From JBGAMH01 sp044222045 (GTDB taxonomy: Bacteria > Eisenbacteria > RBG-16-71-46), in contig JBGAOB010000003.1 in the NCBI GenBank assembly GCA_044222045.1, positions 1-64,000 on the forward strand: 64,000 nucleotides of DNA, in the 5' to 3' direction. A program made the translations under genes and the position numbers. The notes beneath the pieces were generated by a model. The model had not been told where the DNA came from. It worked only from the letters and a program-made list of their open reading frames with translations, and made no database searches. Positions 26,180 through 36,280 of the stretch are shown one piece after another; position 1 is the first letter of the stretch; each line of letters starts with the position of its first letter.

Positions 26180-26383
26180 CGTCGAGTCCTCCCGATCGGA
26201 ATGGGCGATCCCCGCCCCTCCCGGGTGCCGGCCCGGCCCGAGGGCGGAGTACAATCGCGGCCGCTTCGCTCGCGGACCGCGCGGACCCTTCGGCCGGGAT
26301 GCTGCACCGATCGCGGGGTCCACCTTCGGAGAAGCGAGTTCCCGACCCGGAACGGCCAACGCAATCGGAGGACGAACCGCCCC

Positions 26384-26959
26384 GTGGACCCGAAGGACGT
26401 CACGGTCGCACTTCGCGAAGTCGCCGCCGGTGATCCGGCGGCCGTCGATCGCCTGTTCCCGGTCGTCTACGAGGAGCTCCGTCGTCGCGCGGCGGCGTAC
26501 CTGCGGCAGGAGCGCCCCGACCACACCCTGCAGCCCACGGCACTGGCGCACGAGGCGTACCTGAAACTCGCCGCGCAGGACGGCCTGAGAGTGCAGGATC
26601 GCGCGCACTTCCTGGCACTGGCGGCGCGGGCGATGCGCGCCATCCTCGTGGACCACGCCCGGCGGCGGCGCGCGCTCAAGCGCGGCGGGGGGCGCACGCC
26701 GACGCTGCTGGCCGACGCGCTCGTGGTCGTAGGCCCCGACGCCGAAGCGTTCGACGATCTCGACCGGGCACTCGATCGCCTCGCGCAGCACAGCGAGCGG
26801 CAGGCGCGCGTGGTGGAGTTGCGCTACTTCGGGGGCCTGACCATCGAGGAGATCGCGGGCGTGCTCGGCGTCTCCGCGGGGACCGTGAAGCGGGACTGGA
26901 CGCTGTCGCGCGCCTGGCTCTACCGCGAGTTGTCGGGCCCACCCGGCGCGGCGGGCTGA
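26384..26959 (+). CDS. ECF-type sigma-70 factor (Sigma70_ECF / sig70_X6 type)
   Basis: A 191-aa sigma factor of the ECF subgroup common in Planctomycetes and Acidobacteria. Region 2 contains VYEELRRRAAAYLRQERPDHTLQPTALAHEAYLKL, with the HEAYL motif typical of the group, and MRAILVDHARRRRALKRGGG. Region 4 contains VVELRYFGGLTIEEIAGVLGVSAGTVKRDW, the DNA-recognition helix. The frame extends upstream, but GGAGGA at 26367-26372 and the loss of homology before it favour the GTG at 26384. No anti-sigma factor is adjacent. Members of this subgroup are often linked to Ser/Thr kinases, and the gene's 3' end overlaps that of the converging kinase gene by 40 bp. Confidence 0.9.
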   Translation: MDPKDVTVALREVAAGDPAAVDRLFPVVYEELRRRAAAYLRQERPDHTLQPTALAHEAYLKLAAQDGLRVQDRAHFLALAARAMRAILVDHARRRRALKRGGGRTPTLLADALVVVGPDAEAFDDLDRALDRLAQHSERQARVVELRYFGGLTIEEIAGVLGVSAGTVKRDWTLSRAWLYRELSGPPGAAG

Positions 26960-29520
26960 GCCGGCTTCGCCCGGCGGCCCGGCTCCGCGAGTTCCGCGAG
27001 CCGTTTCGCGAGCCACGCCGGCGCGTTCCGCTCCTCGCCGGGAATTGCGCCGGCCGCGTCGAGCGCACGGAACTCCACGAGCGCTCGCGTGAGGGAAACC
27101 CGCGCCCGCTGTTCCCGGACCGCGTCCCCGGTTCGGCCCGGCGTCGCGAGCGCCGCGACGCGCCAGGCCTCGCCGGCCTCGCGGAGCGACTGCGCCAGGC
27201 TCAGTCGGCTCCTGGCGTTCGCGGTGTCCGCGGTGAGCACCGTCGTCCATCGCGACACGGCGCGTTCGAAACGCTCGGCGGCGGCCGCGTGCCGGCCCCC
27301 GTCGCGGAGGATGCACCCGATCTCGTAGTCGCCGACCGCGAGGTCCTCCTGCTGCAGGGCGCTGTCGGAGTCCCGCGCGGCGAGCTGCTCGGAGATGCGC
27401 ATCGCCCTTTCGTACGTCGACAGCGCCGAGTCGACCTGCCCGCCGGCGCTGTACGCGAAGGCGAGCAGCGACCAGTAGATGGAGAGGTCGCGCGCCGCAT
27501 CCAGGTGATCGGGCTGCTCCGCGACGGCTTCGAGCGCGAGCGGCCCCGCGAGCCGCAGGTGCGCCTGCGCCGAATCGGGACGGCGCCACGCCGTGAAGAG
27601 CTGCGCCAGCTTCATCTGGCCGATCAGCCGCGAGCGCCGCACGTCCGGGTCGTGCGGGGAGCGGGCGAACGAGCGGTCCATCTCGCGGATGCCCCGCCGG
27701 AGCTCGGCGAGCGCGGCGGCGGTGTCGCCCTCGGCGAGCGCGATGTCGGAGAGCCGATCGCACGCGACACCCATGTCCTGGATCAGCGAGCGCGACTCGG
27801 GGTCGCGCGCGAGCATCTCGCCGAGGCGCTGCTGCCCGTCGAGCAGGACCGACTTCGCGTCGGCGAGCCGGCCCATCACGCCGAGGATGTCGGCCATGCG
27901 CTGGCTCACCACGATGCGCTCGCGACGCACCTCGACCGAGTCCGGCCACGCCCGGCTCGCCTCGTCGTAGAGAGCGAGCGAACGCCGGAAGCTCGCGAGC
28001 GCGTCGCCGGTGCGCCCGAGGCTCGCGAACATCGGCCGGCCCTGCGCGTCGCCGATGCGTGCGTAGGCCTGAGCCAGCTCGCGCTGCAGCGAGGGATCGG
28101 AGCCCGCCTCCACCGCGAGGCGGTCGAGGTACTGGAGCGCCCGGCGGACGAGCAGCTCGCGGGCGCGGGTCGAGCCGGGGATCTCGGCGATCGCGTCGTG
28201 CAGCTCGAAGACGACCGTGTGCGCGAGCTGGCGGACGTCGTCGAAGCGGCGGGTGGCGCGGTCCCTCTCGCGTCGCGCGAGTCCGGCCTGCCACGTGGTG
28301 GTGACGAGCCCCGCCACGAGCGCCGCGACCAGCAGGACGCCCGACGTGACGGCCGCGCGATGACGACGGACGAAGCGCGACATCCGGTAGGCCGCGGACG
28401 GCCCGCGCGCGAGCACCGGGCGGCCGTCGAGGTGGCGCCGCAGATCGTCGGCGAGCTCGGCGACCGAGGCGTAGCGGCGCGACGGATCCTTCTCGAGCGC
28501 CTTGAGCACGATGTCGTCGAGATCGCCGGCGAGCCGCCGCCGTCGCGGGGCGCTCGCGGGGCCCTCGATCGCGGCGCTCGGCCGCACGGGCTCGTCCTGC
28601 GTCACCACCCGCAGGATCTCCTCGGGTGTGCGCGTGCGGAAGCGCAGCGGGCGCGCCCCGGTCAGCAGCTCGAACAGCACGACGCCGAGCGAGTAGACGT
28701 CGCCCGCGACGCCGACCGGATCGCCTCGCACGTGCTCGGGGCTCGCGTAGTCGGGCGTCAACAGGCGGTGCAGGGCGACGGTGGCGTCCGCCTCGTCCTC
28801 GGCGGCGTCCGGAGCGACCAGCTTCGCGATGCCGAAGTCGAGCAGGTGCGGCGCCCCGTCCGCGGTCACCAGGATGTTGTCGGACTTGAGGTCGCGGTGG
28901 ATGACGAGCTGCTGGTGGGCGAACGACACGGCGGCGCACACGGTGAGGAACAGCTCGAGCCGCGCGTCCACGTCGAGCCCGTGGGTGTCGCACCACTCGA
29001 GCAGTGGCTGCCCTTCGACGTACTCCATCGCGAGGAACGGGCTGCCGTCGGGAGCGGTGCCGCCATCGACGAGCCGCGCGATGTTCGGATGCGCGAGGCG
29101 CGCCAGGATGCGTCGCTCGGCCCGGAACCGCGACAGGATCCGGTCGGAGCGCATGCCGGGCTCGACGAGCTTGATCGCGACCTGCTGACGGAAGTCGCCC
29201 CCTTCCCGTTCGGCGCGGAAGACGACGCCCATGCCGCCGCGCCCGATCTCGTCGACGATCCGCCAGGGCCCGAGCCGATCGCCCGGGGACGCGGCCGGCG
29301 CGAACGTGGCGGGCGACTCGAGGTATCCCTCGGCGGCCGCGTCGGCGGCGAGCAGCGATCGGAGTTCCTCCGCGAGCGCCGCATCCTCCGCTTCGAGCGA
29401 GGTGAGGCGCGCCCCGCGCTCGGCGGCGTCGAGCGGCTGCAGGGCGTGGAACAGCTCCTGCAGCCGGCTCCATGTGGGAGCGCGGGCCGGCACCCCGGGC
29501 GGCTCGAAGGTGTCACTCAT
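26920..29520 (-). CDS. Ser/Thr protein kinase with transmembrane helix and TPR tail
   Basis: An 866-aa kinase. An N-terminal helical segment (LFHALQPLDAAERGARL) typical of ECF-linked kinases precedes the kinase domain at about 83-345: GRGGMGVVF at 93-101, VAIKL lysine at 117, HRDLKSDN near 208, DFGIA near 228 and TPDYASPEHV. The catalytic residues are all present. One hydrophobic helix at about 390-412 follows. The remaining 440 residues are TPR-like helical repeats (LAQAYARIGDAQGRP, ALASFRRSLALYDEAS and others) expected outside the membrane. The gene converges on the ECF sigma factor with a 40-bp overlap of coding ends (26920-26959). It probably senses a signal with the TPR part; targets are unknown. 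Confidence 0.92.
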   Translation of the reverse strand: MSDTFEPPGVPARAPTWSRLQELFHALQPLDAAERGARLTSLEAEDAALAEELRSLLAADAAAEGYLESPATFAPAASPGDRLGPWRIVDEIGRGGMGVVFRAEREGGDFRQQVAIKLVEPGMRSDRILSRFRAERRILARLAHPNIARLVDGGTAPDGSPFLAMEYVEGQPLLEWCDTHGLDVDARLELFLTVCAAVSFAHQQLVIHRDLKSDNILVTADGAPHLLDFGIAKLVAPDAAEDEADATVALHRLLTPDYASPEHVRGDPVGVAGDVYSLGVVLFELLTGARPLRFRTRTPEEILRVVTQDEPVRPSAAIEGPASAPRRRRLAGDLDDIVLKALEKDPSRRYASVAELADDLRRHLDGRPVLARGPSAAYRMSRFVRRHRAAVTSGVLLVAALVAGLVTTTWQAGLARRERDRATRRFDDVRQLAHTVVFELHDAIAEIPGSTRARELLVRRALQYLDRLAVEAGSDPSLQRELAQAYARIGDAQGRPMFASLGRTGDALASFRRSLALYDEASRAWPDSVEVRRERIVVSQRMADILGVMGRLADAKSVLLDGQQRLGEMLARDPESRSLIQDMGVACDRLSDIALAEGDTAAALAELRRGIREMDRSFARSPHDPDVRRSRLIGQMKLAQLFTAWRRPDSAQAHLRLAGPLALEAVAEQPDHLDAARDLSIYWSLLAFAYSAGGQVDSALSTYERAMRISEQLAARDSDSALQQEDLAVGDYEIGCILRDGGRHAAAAERFERAVSRWTTVLTADTANARSRLSLAQSLREAGEAWRVAALATPGRTGDAVREQRARVSLTRALVEFRALDAAGAIPGEERNAPAWLAKRLAELAEPGRRAKPAQPAAPGGPDNSR

Positions 29521-29731
29521 CGGAGAGAACCTAGCACGCAGCCACGCGCGCCCGGCCGGGAGATCCTGCGGGCTCGCCGCCCGTTCCGCACCGCCGGCCG
29601 ACGCGGACGGGCCGTGATTGCCGGATCGAGGCGCATCCCGGCGCCCGCCTCCCCCGTGCGCTTTCGGACTTCCCGCACGTTCCCCCGTCAGGCGGCCACG
29701 CGGGGTGGTGCGCCGTGATCAGGAGTTCTCC

Positions 29732-32128
29732 ATGCGCGCGCTCATCCTCGCCGCCTTCGTCGCCCTCGCCGCGACGCTCGCTCACGCCCCCGTCGCGCAG
29801 GCGGCGTGGGCGTCGGATCCCTACCTGGCCCAGGTCGCGGTCTGCACGGCCAGCGGCACGCAGTCCGACTTCAGCGTGTGCTCCGACGCCGCGGGTGGCG
29901 TGATCGTGGCGTGGGTGGACCAGCGCCCGGGCGCGACCACCGACGTCTACGCGCAGCGGATCAACGCGTCCGGCAACCCGGTGTGGGCCGCGGACGGCGT
30001 CCCGGTGTGCACGGTCACCGGCACGCAGACGAATCCGCAGATCGTCCCGGACGGCACGGGCGGCGCGTTCGTCGTCTGGATGGACCGGCGGAACCTCGTC
30101 ACCGACGACATCTACGCGCAGCGCCTGAATTCCTCGGGCGTGCGGCAGTGGTCGAACTCGGGCGTACTCGTTTCGGGAGCTTCGGGCAACCAGCGCAATC
30201 CGACGATCGCCGCCGACGGATTCGGCGGCTTCGTCACGAGCTGGTGGGACGAGCGCAACGCCGCGACCTCCCCCGACGTCTACGCGCAGCGTGTCAACGC
30301 GAACGGGGCCCTGCTGTGGACGGGTGGCGGCCTGTTCACGAACGGCATGCCGGTCAGCACGGCGGCGAACGACCAGTCGCCGGGGCAGATCGTGAGCGAC
30401 GGCGCCGGCGGGGCGATCGTGACGTGGAACCACGAGTTGTCCGCCGGCGAATGGGACGTCTACGCACAACGACTGTCCGCGGCGAGCGGGGCCGAGATGT
30501 GGACGTCGGGCGGCGTGCCCGTCGTGAACGGGACGGGCTACCAGCTCCTGCGGTCCACGGCCTCCGACGGCGTGGGGGGATTGCTCGTGACGTTCATGGA
30601 GTCGGGACTCGGCAACCACAACCTCCGCGCGCAGCGCGTCGGCAGCACGGGCACCGTGCGCTGGCTCGAGAGCCTCACCGACATGGGATTCGTGAACGAC
30701 AAATCCTCGTCGTCCAGCATCGTCCCCGACAACACCGGCGGGTTCTTCGCCGTGCACGCGTACACCGGCACGCCGGTCCTGCAGCGCATCGGCGCCGGCG
30801 GCGCACCGGGGTGGGCGAGCCCGGGCGTCACGATCGACAACGTCTCCGGCTGGGGACAGTTCCCGCGCATCGTGCCCGATGGCGCCGGGGGATGCGTGGT
30901 CGTCTACATGGGACCGAACACGGTGCTGCGTGCCGCGCGCGTGAGCGGGGGCGGCACGGCGCAGTGGTCCGGCACGTGGATTCCCGTCCAGAGCGCCTAC
31001 TACGCGCAGTCCATGGAAGTGGTCGCGACGACGGATCAGCACTTCATCGTGGTGTGGCAGGCCTATAACGAGGCCGGCTCCGACCTGCACGCGCAGCGTT
31101 TCGACGTGCAGGGCGCGCTCGGCGCGCCCGAACCGGTGATGACCGGTGTGCGTGACGTGCGCAACGACCAGGGTGGCCGGGTGCGCGTGTCGTGGAACCG
31201 CAGCGACCGCGACGTCGAATGGCTCGGTGGCATCGTGGACTACCGCGTCTGGCGATCGGTGAGCGTGGCGGCGCTGAGCGGCCGGAAGAGCCGCGCGGCC
31301 ACTTCCGATGCCGACGCGGCGGCGCGCACGGGCGACCTGCTGGTGCTGCCCGACGCGGCGAACGGCTACGCGTGGGAGCTGGTCGCCACGCAGGCGGCGG
31401 CGTCACTCGCCGAGTACTCCGTGGTCACCGACACCGAGGCCGACTCGCTCGCCGGCTCCAATCCGCGAACGGCGTTCATGGTGGAAGCGCGCGCAGGCAC
31501 GGCCAGCACGAGCCAGCGCTGGTTCTCGCAGCCCGATTCGGGCTACTCGGTCGACGATCTCGCCCCGGCGCAGCCCGCGCCGTTCGTGGCGGTCGGCAGC
31601 GGCGGCGGGACGCAGTTGCACTGGGGCGCCAACACCGAGTCCGATCTCGCCTTCTACCGCGTGTATCGCGGCGCCGATCCGGCGTTCACCCCCGGGCCCG
31701 CCACGTTCGTGGGCCAGACCACCGACACGACGATGGTCGACGCGGCCGCGCGGCCGCTCGTCTACAAGCTCGTGGCCGTGGACGTGCACGGAAACACGAG
31801 CCCGTGGGCCACCGCGATGCCGGCGGGCTCGGTGGACGCGGGCGACGGTGCGCGCGGGCAGGCGCTGTCGCTGTCCGCGCCCCAGCCGAACCCGGCGCGT
31901 GCCGGTGTCGGGGTGCTGCGGTTCACGCTGCCCGTCGCGGGCGCGGCAACCGTGCGGCTGTACGACGCGCCGGGCCGTGTGCGAGCGACGCTGGCGAACG
32001 GCCGGTTCGCCGCGGGCGAGCACGTGGCCGACCTGCGCGACGCGGGACGACTACCGGCCGGGCTCTACCTGGCCCGGCTCGACGGCCCCGGTGGTTCGCG
32101 CACGCAGCGCGTGGTGATCGTCGAGTGA
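29732..32128 (+). CDS. exported repeat protein with Fn3 and sorting domains
   Basis: A 798-aa exported protein. The signal peptide (ALILAAFVALAATLAHAPVAQA) is followed by about eight loose repeats of 50-60 residues with the pattern DG.GG.IV.W.D.R.....DVYAQR.N..G...W...GVPV, which suggests a beta-propeller. Residues about 470-700 contain Fn3-like strands (VRVSWNRSDRDVEWLGG, LHWGANTESDLAFYRVYRG). The C terminus is a FlgD-like sorting domain (QPNPARAGVGVLRF ... YDAPGRVRATLANG ... AGLYLARLDGPGG ... RVVIVE). AGGAG at 29721-29725 supports the ATG at 29732. It is divergent from the kinase gene. A structured inverted-repeat element lies 20 bp past its stop. Confidence 0.85.
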   Translation: MRALILAAFVALAATLAHAPVAQAAWASDPYLAQVAVCTASGTQSDFSVCSDAAGGVIVAWVDQRPGATTDVYAQRINASGNPVWAADGVPVCTVTGTQTNPQIVPDGTGGAFVVWMDRRNLVTDDIYAQRLNSSGVRQWSNSGVLVSGASGNQRNPTIAADGFGGFVTSWWDERNAATSPDVYAQRVNANGALLWTGGGLFTNGMPVSTAANDQSPGQIVSDGAGGAIVTWNHELSAGEWDVYAQRLSAASGAEMWTSGGVPVVNGTGYQLLRSTASDGVGGLLVTFMESGLGNHNLRAQRVGSTGTVRWLESLTDMGFVNDKSSSSSIVPDNTGGFFAVHAYTGTPVLQRIGAGGAPGWASPGVTIDNVSGWGQFPRIVPDGAGGCVVVYMGPNTVLRAARVSGGGTAQWSGTWIPVQSAYYAQSMEVVATTDQHFIVVWQAYNEAGSDLHAQRFDVQGALGAPEPVMTGVRDVRNDQGGRVRVSWNRSDRDVEWLGGIVDYRVWRSVSVAALSGRKSRAATSDADAAARTGDLLVLPDAANGYAWELVATQAAASLAEYSVVTDTEADSLAGSNPRTAFMVEARAGTASTSQRWFSQPDSGYSVDDLAPAQPAPFVAVGSGGGTQLHWGANTESDLAFYRVYRGADPAFTPGPATFVGQTTDTTMVDAAARPLVYKLVAVDVHGNTSPWATAMPAGSVDAGDGARGQALSLSAPQPNPARAGVGVLRFTLPVAGAATVRLYDAPGRVRATLANGRFAAGEHVADLRDAGRLPAGLYLARLDGPGGSRTQRVVIVE

Positions 32129-32147
32129 CGCCCGAGCGGCCGGGCAG

Positions 32148-32278
32148 GCGAGGTGCGCGGAAGATTGCAGGTGGCGACGGTAAGTGTGCGTGCGGCAGTG
32201 CGTTGGCGATGACACCTCGCAAGTCGTCGTAAGTGCATGGGCGGCCGGGGCTCCCGGCCGCCCCACTGCAATCTTCCG
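32148..32278. other. nested inverted-repeat element: candidate structured RNA or MITE-like element
   Basis: In the 229-bp gap between two exported-protein genes. An outer inverted repeat has CGGAAGATTGCAG at 32158-32170 and its exact complement at 32266-32278, extended by three more pairs after one bulged G. Inside lies a perfect 11-bp stem (GGGCGGCCGGG, 32239-32249, with complement 32253-32263) with a GCT loop. A second inverted repeat, GCGAGGTG (32148-32155) and CACCTCGC (32213-32220), interleaves with the outer one as in a pseudoknot, and CGACG/CGTCG (32175-32179, 32225-32229) can pair inside. Its 13-bp outer arms are A+T-richer than the surroundings. It could be a structured RNA, a 121-bp miniature element (no target duplication seen) or an elaborate terminator. 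Confidence 0.6.
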
Positions 32279-32357
32279 GGCACAACGGGCGGGATGGCCC
32301 CTCCTGGCGGGAATCCGTGTCTGGGGAGATGGACACCCACTCCCTGGAGGCTCCCGC

Positions 32358-34781
32358 ATGTCGTTCGCTTCGCGCTTCCGCTTCGCTCTGTCGGCCGCCG
32401 CACTCGTCGTCACGCTCACCGGGCCCGCCGCCGGCGCTGCCCCGCTCCAGGACGCCATGTGGAGTCCCGGCAACGTGCCCGAGGACATGGCCCGCATCGG
32501 CGACCGGGTCTTCCTCGCGGGCGCGGGCGTCGACTACGTGGGGCCGTACACCGGCGCCGCGCAGGTGCTGTCCGTGGCCACCGGGCAGCGAGTGCCGCTC
32601 TTCCCGGACGTCTACGCGCCGACCGGCACGCAGGTGAAGTGCGTGATCCCCGACGGGTCGGGCGGCTGGTTCATCGGCGGGCTGTTCACGCGCGTGGGCG
32701 GCCTCCCGCGCACGAACCTCGCGCACGTGCTCGCGGACGGCAGCGTGGCGGCGTGGAGCCCGAATCCCAACGGACAGGTGCAGACGCTGGCACTGGACGG
32801 CACCACGCTCTACCTGGGCGGGCTGTTCACGCAGGTGGGCGGCCAGGCGCGCAACCGCATCGCCGCGGTCCATTCGGGCACCGGCGTGGTGTCGAGCTGG
32901 AATCCCAACGCGTCGAGCTTCGTCACGAGCCTGGCCGTGGACGCGTCGAACGTGTACGTGGCGGGCCTCTTCAGCGCGATCGGTGGCCAGGTGCGCAACG
33001 GCCTCGCCGCGATCTCGCGCGCCACGGGGTTGGCGACGCCGTTCGACCCCGCGCCCTCGGCTTCGGCCACCGAGCTCGAACTCGCGGGTACCAGGCTCTA
33101 CGTGGGCGGCGACTTCGTCACGATCGCCGGGCAGGATCGCGTGCGCATCGCGGCGTTCGACGTGACCAGTGGCACGCTGCTGCCGTGGTACCCGGGCGCG
33201 GTCAACCGCGCCCCGACCGAGATGGAAGTGGACGGCGGCGCGCTCTACCTGTCGGGCATCCTGGGCGTGAACGGTGTCGCGCGCTACTACCTCGCGGCGG
33301 TGGACACCGGCTCCGCCGCCCTGCTGCCGTTCGCTCCCGACATCCGCGTCGGTACGGACGTGAGCGGATTCTCCGTGGACGGCGGCGTCGTGTACGCGGC
33401 GGGCAGCTTCACGCAGATCGGCTTCAGTCCCGGCATCCGCCGGCGGAACCTCGCGGCGTTCGATGCCACCAGCGGCGCGTTGCTCGCGTGGGACCCCGTC
33501 TCGAGCGCGCCCATGCAGTCGGTGCTCGCCGAAGGCGGACGTGTGTTCGTGGGCGGCACCACCACCAGCCTGAACGGCTCCGAACACGGCGCGATCGTGG
33601 CGCTCGACGCGAACACGGGCCTGCCGCTGCCGTTCGACCCGCACTTCTCGACCGGCATCGCGCGCGCGGTGGCGGCGTGGGGCAACACGCTGATCGTGGG
33701 CGGCGACTTCAACCTGTTCGGCCCCTTCCCGCGCGCGCTCACTTCGTACGACGCCACGACGTTCGCGTGGACCGGCTGGTCACCGAATCTGAACGGCGAG
33801 GTCCGCAAGATGGCCGTGGACGGCAACACGCTGTACGTCATCGGTTCCTTCACGCAGGTGGACGGGGTCGCCCGTGGCGGCGTCGCCGCGTTCGATCTGC
33901 CGTCGGGCACCCTGCTGCCGTGGACGACCGGCACGTGCTTCGGGCTCGCGGACATCGCGGTGACGGCCAACGAGGTGATCGTGGGCGGCGGCTTCTCTAC
34001 GCTCGCGGGCGTCGCGCGCACGAACCTCGGCTCGTTCGACCGCACGACGGGCGCCGTGACGTCGTGGGCGCCGATCGTGAACAACTCGGTGAACCAGGTG
34101 CTGGTGGCCGACGGGCGGATCTGGGCGTGCGGCGCGTTCACCGCGGTCGACGGCAACTCGCGCACACGCATCGCCGCCTGGGACGCCACGACGCACGCGC
34201 TCACCGCGTGGAACGGCGGCACGAACGGCGTGGTGCGATCACTGGACGTGAAAGACGGCCGCGTGATCGCGGCCGGCGGGTTCAACCTCGTCAACAACTC
34301 CACGGCGCGCACCGGCATCGCGGCGTTCGACGCCACCACCGCGGCCGTCACGTCGTGGAATCCGGGGTTCGACTCCAACGGCTGGGGCGTGATGATCGCC
34401 GGCGGTTGGATCTACTTCACGCACGAGATCGGTGGCTTCGACGGCATGGGGCGCGGCTTCTTCACGCCCATCGCCGATCCCATCGCGGTCGCGGCGCCCG
34501 AGCCCGCGCACGCGGCGCGACTCCGGCTGTCGACGGCGCGACCGAATCCCGCGCACGACGCGTGCGTCGTCGAGTTGACGCTGCCGGCCGAGTCGGACGT
34601 GAGGCTCGACGTGCTCGACGTGGCGGGGCGCCGCGTGGCGGGCGACCCGTCGATCCGGCGGTTCGCGGCGGGTGGTCACCGCGTGCCGGTGTCGCTCGGC
34701 CGCCTGGATCCGGGCCTCTATCTCGTGCGCGTGTCCGACGGGCGTACCACCACCAGCACGCGCGTGATCGTGACGCGCTGA
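32358..34781 (+). CDS. exported delta-60-type beta-propeller protein with sorting domain
   Basis: An 807-aa exported protein. The signal peptide (ALSAAALVVTLTGPAAGAAP) is followed by the propeller start (RVFLAGAGVDYVGPYTG ... DGSGGWFIGGLFTRVGGLPRTNLAHVLADGS) and about 13 repeats of 48-50 residues ending in LLPWYPG / TSWNPG-type strands. A FlgD-like sorting domain closes it (RPNPAHDACVVEL ... LDVAGRRVAGDP ... PGLYLVRVSDG ... RVIVTR). GGAGG at 32346-32350 precedes the ATG by seven bases. It is the most complete of the four members here and a good reference for judging damage in those at 22563 and 52285. It converges on a kinase gene with nine bases between the stops. Confidence 0.9.
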   Translation: MSFASRFRFALSAAALVVTLTGPAAGAAPLQDAMWSPGNVPEDMARIGDRVFLAGAGVDYVGPYTGAAQVLSVATGQRVPLFPDVYAPTGTQVKCVIPDGSGGWFIGGLFTRVGGLPRTNLAHVLADGSVAAWSPNPNGQVQTLALDGTTLYLGGLFTQVGGQARNRIAAVHSGTGVVSSWNPNASSFVTSLAVDASNVYVAGLFSAIGGQVRNGLAAISRATGLATPFDPAPSASATELELAGTRLYVGGDFVTIAGQDRVRIAAFDVTSGTLLPWYPGAVNRAPTEMEVDGGALYLSGILGVNGVARYYLAAVDTGSAALLPFAPDIRVGTDVSGFSVDGGVVYAAGSFTQIGFSPGIRRRNLAAFDATSGALLAWDPVSSAPMQSVLAEGGRVFVGGTTTSLNGSEHGAIVALDANTGLPLPFDPHFSTGIARAVAAWGNTLIVGGDFNLFGPFPRALTSYDATTFAWTGWSPNLNGEVRKMAVDGNTLYVIGSFTQVDGVARGGVAAFDLPSGTLLPWTTGTCFGLADIAVTANEVIVGGGFSTLAGVARTNLGSFDRTTGAVTSWAPIVNNSVNQVLVADGRIWACGAFTAVDGNSRTRIAAWDATTHALTAWNGGTNGVVRSLDVKDGRVIAAGGFNLVNNSTARTGIAAFDATTAAVTSWNPGFDSNGWGVMIAGGWIYFTHEIGGFDGMGRGFFTPIADPIAVAAPEPAHAARLRLSTARPNPAHDACVVELTLPAESDVRLDVLDVAGRRVAGDPSIRRFAAGGHRVPVSLGRLDPGLYLVRVSDGRTTTSTRVIVTR

Positions 34782-34790
34782 GCGCGGCCG

Positions 34791-36280
34791 TCAGCGCGCG
34801 AGTGCGGCGCCCCGGACCGCCTCGCGCGTCAACGGGTCGTCGGAGCCGAGGCGCCGGATGAGCACCGGCAGCGCGCGCGCGTACAGCTCGCGCGCTCCCG
34901 AGGTATCCCCGAGCGCCGTGCGGTGGCCGGCCAGGTGCACCATCACCTTCGCGGTGGTGCCGTGGTCCTCGCCCACGGATCGCTGCAGGTCGTGCAGCGC
35001 CCGCTCGGACAACGCCAGCGCCTCGCGCGCGCGCCCGAGGTCGCGCAGCACCACGGCCAGCTGGTCGCGCGCGGCGGAGGTCTTCCAGTACGCGGGACCC
35101 ACGGCGCGCTCGAGCACGGCCACCGCCCGCTCGGCGGAGTCGCGCGCGGCCTCGAGCCGGCCGGCGCGCTGGAGCAGCCACGCGTGTTCGGCGAGGCACT
35201 CACCCACCACCGCGTGGTCCGCCCCGTAGGCCTGCGTCAGCAGCGCGAGCCCGGCGCGCGCTTCGGCCAGCGCCGAGTCCCGGGCGCCCAGCTCCGACAG
35301 CGCCCCGGCCAGCGTGAATCGGTAGCTCCCGAGCACCGGGTCACCGGGCGTGCCGCGTCGGCTCTGCAGCCCGATCGCGCGTTCGAGCAGCTCGCGCGCC
35401 TCCCGGTAGTCGCGCATGTCGCGCGTGAGCAGCGCGAGATTGAACACGTACGTGGCCACCGCCGGGTCGTCGGGTCCGAGCGCGCGCTCGATCGTCTCGA
35501 GCGCCCGCCGGCACATGGGCAGCGCGGTCGCGTACTCGCCCTTCTCGATGAACACGTTCGCGAGCCCGGCCCAGCTGCCCGCGACGTCGCGGTGGTCGGG
35601 GCCCAGTGCGGCGATGCGGATGTCGAGCGCGCGGCGGTAGTGCGCCTCGGCCTGGTCGAACTCGCCGAGGCGGCGCATCAGCCCGGCGAGCACGTACTCG
35701 CTGGTGGCGAGGTCGGGATGCCGCGGGCCCAGGTGCTCGCGCCGCAGGGCGATCGCGCGCTCGAGCAGCTCGCGGGCCTGCGGGTAGAGCCCGAGGTTCC
35801 GGTGCACGGAACCGAGCGTGTGGTAGAGCCGCGCCCGCACGACCGGCTCGTCCTTCAGCGAGTGCTCGAGCTGCGCGGTGCCGCGCGCGAGCAGGCGTCG
35901 CGCCGCGGCCGCGTCGGGGTTCGCGGAGTCGGGATCGGAGGCTTCGAACAGTCCGACCAGGTAGCGCGAAACCGACTCGGCCGTGCGTGCCTCCTCGCGG
36001 GCTTCGGCCTCCAGCCGCCGCGCGGTGCGTTCGGCCTCGCGCGCGCGCAGCATGCCGAACGTGGTGCCGATCGTGCCGAGCACCAGTGCGCCGGCCACGA
36101 ACGCCACTGCGGTGACCGCGGCCCGGTGCCGCCGCGCGAGGCGGCGGAGCTGTTCGCGCGTGCTCGGCGCGCGTGCCGCGATCGGCTCGTCCGCGAGCGC
36201 GCGGCGGAGGTCGTCGGCGAGCGCCGCGGTCGACGCGTAGCGGGCCGAGGCGTCCTTCTCGAGCGGCGCCTTGAGCAGGA

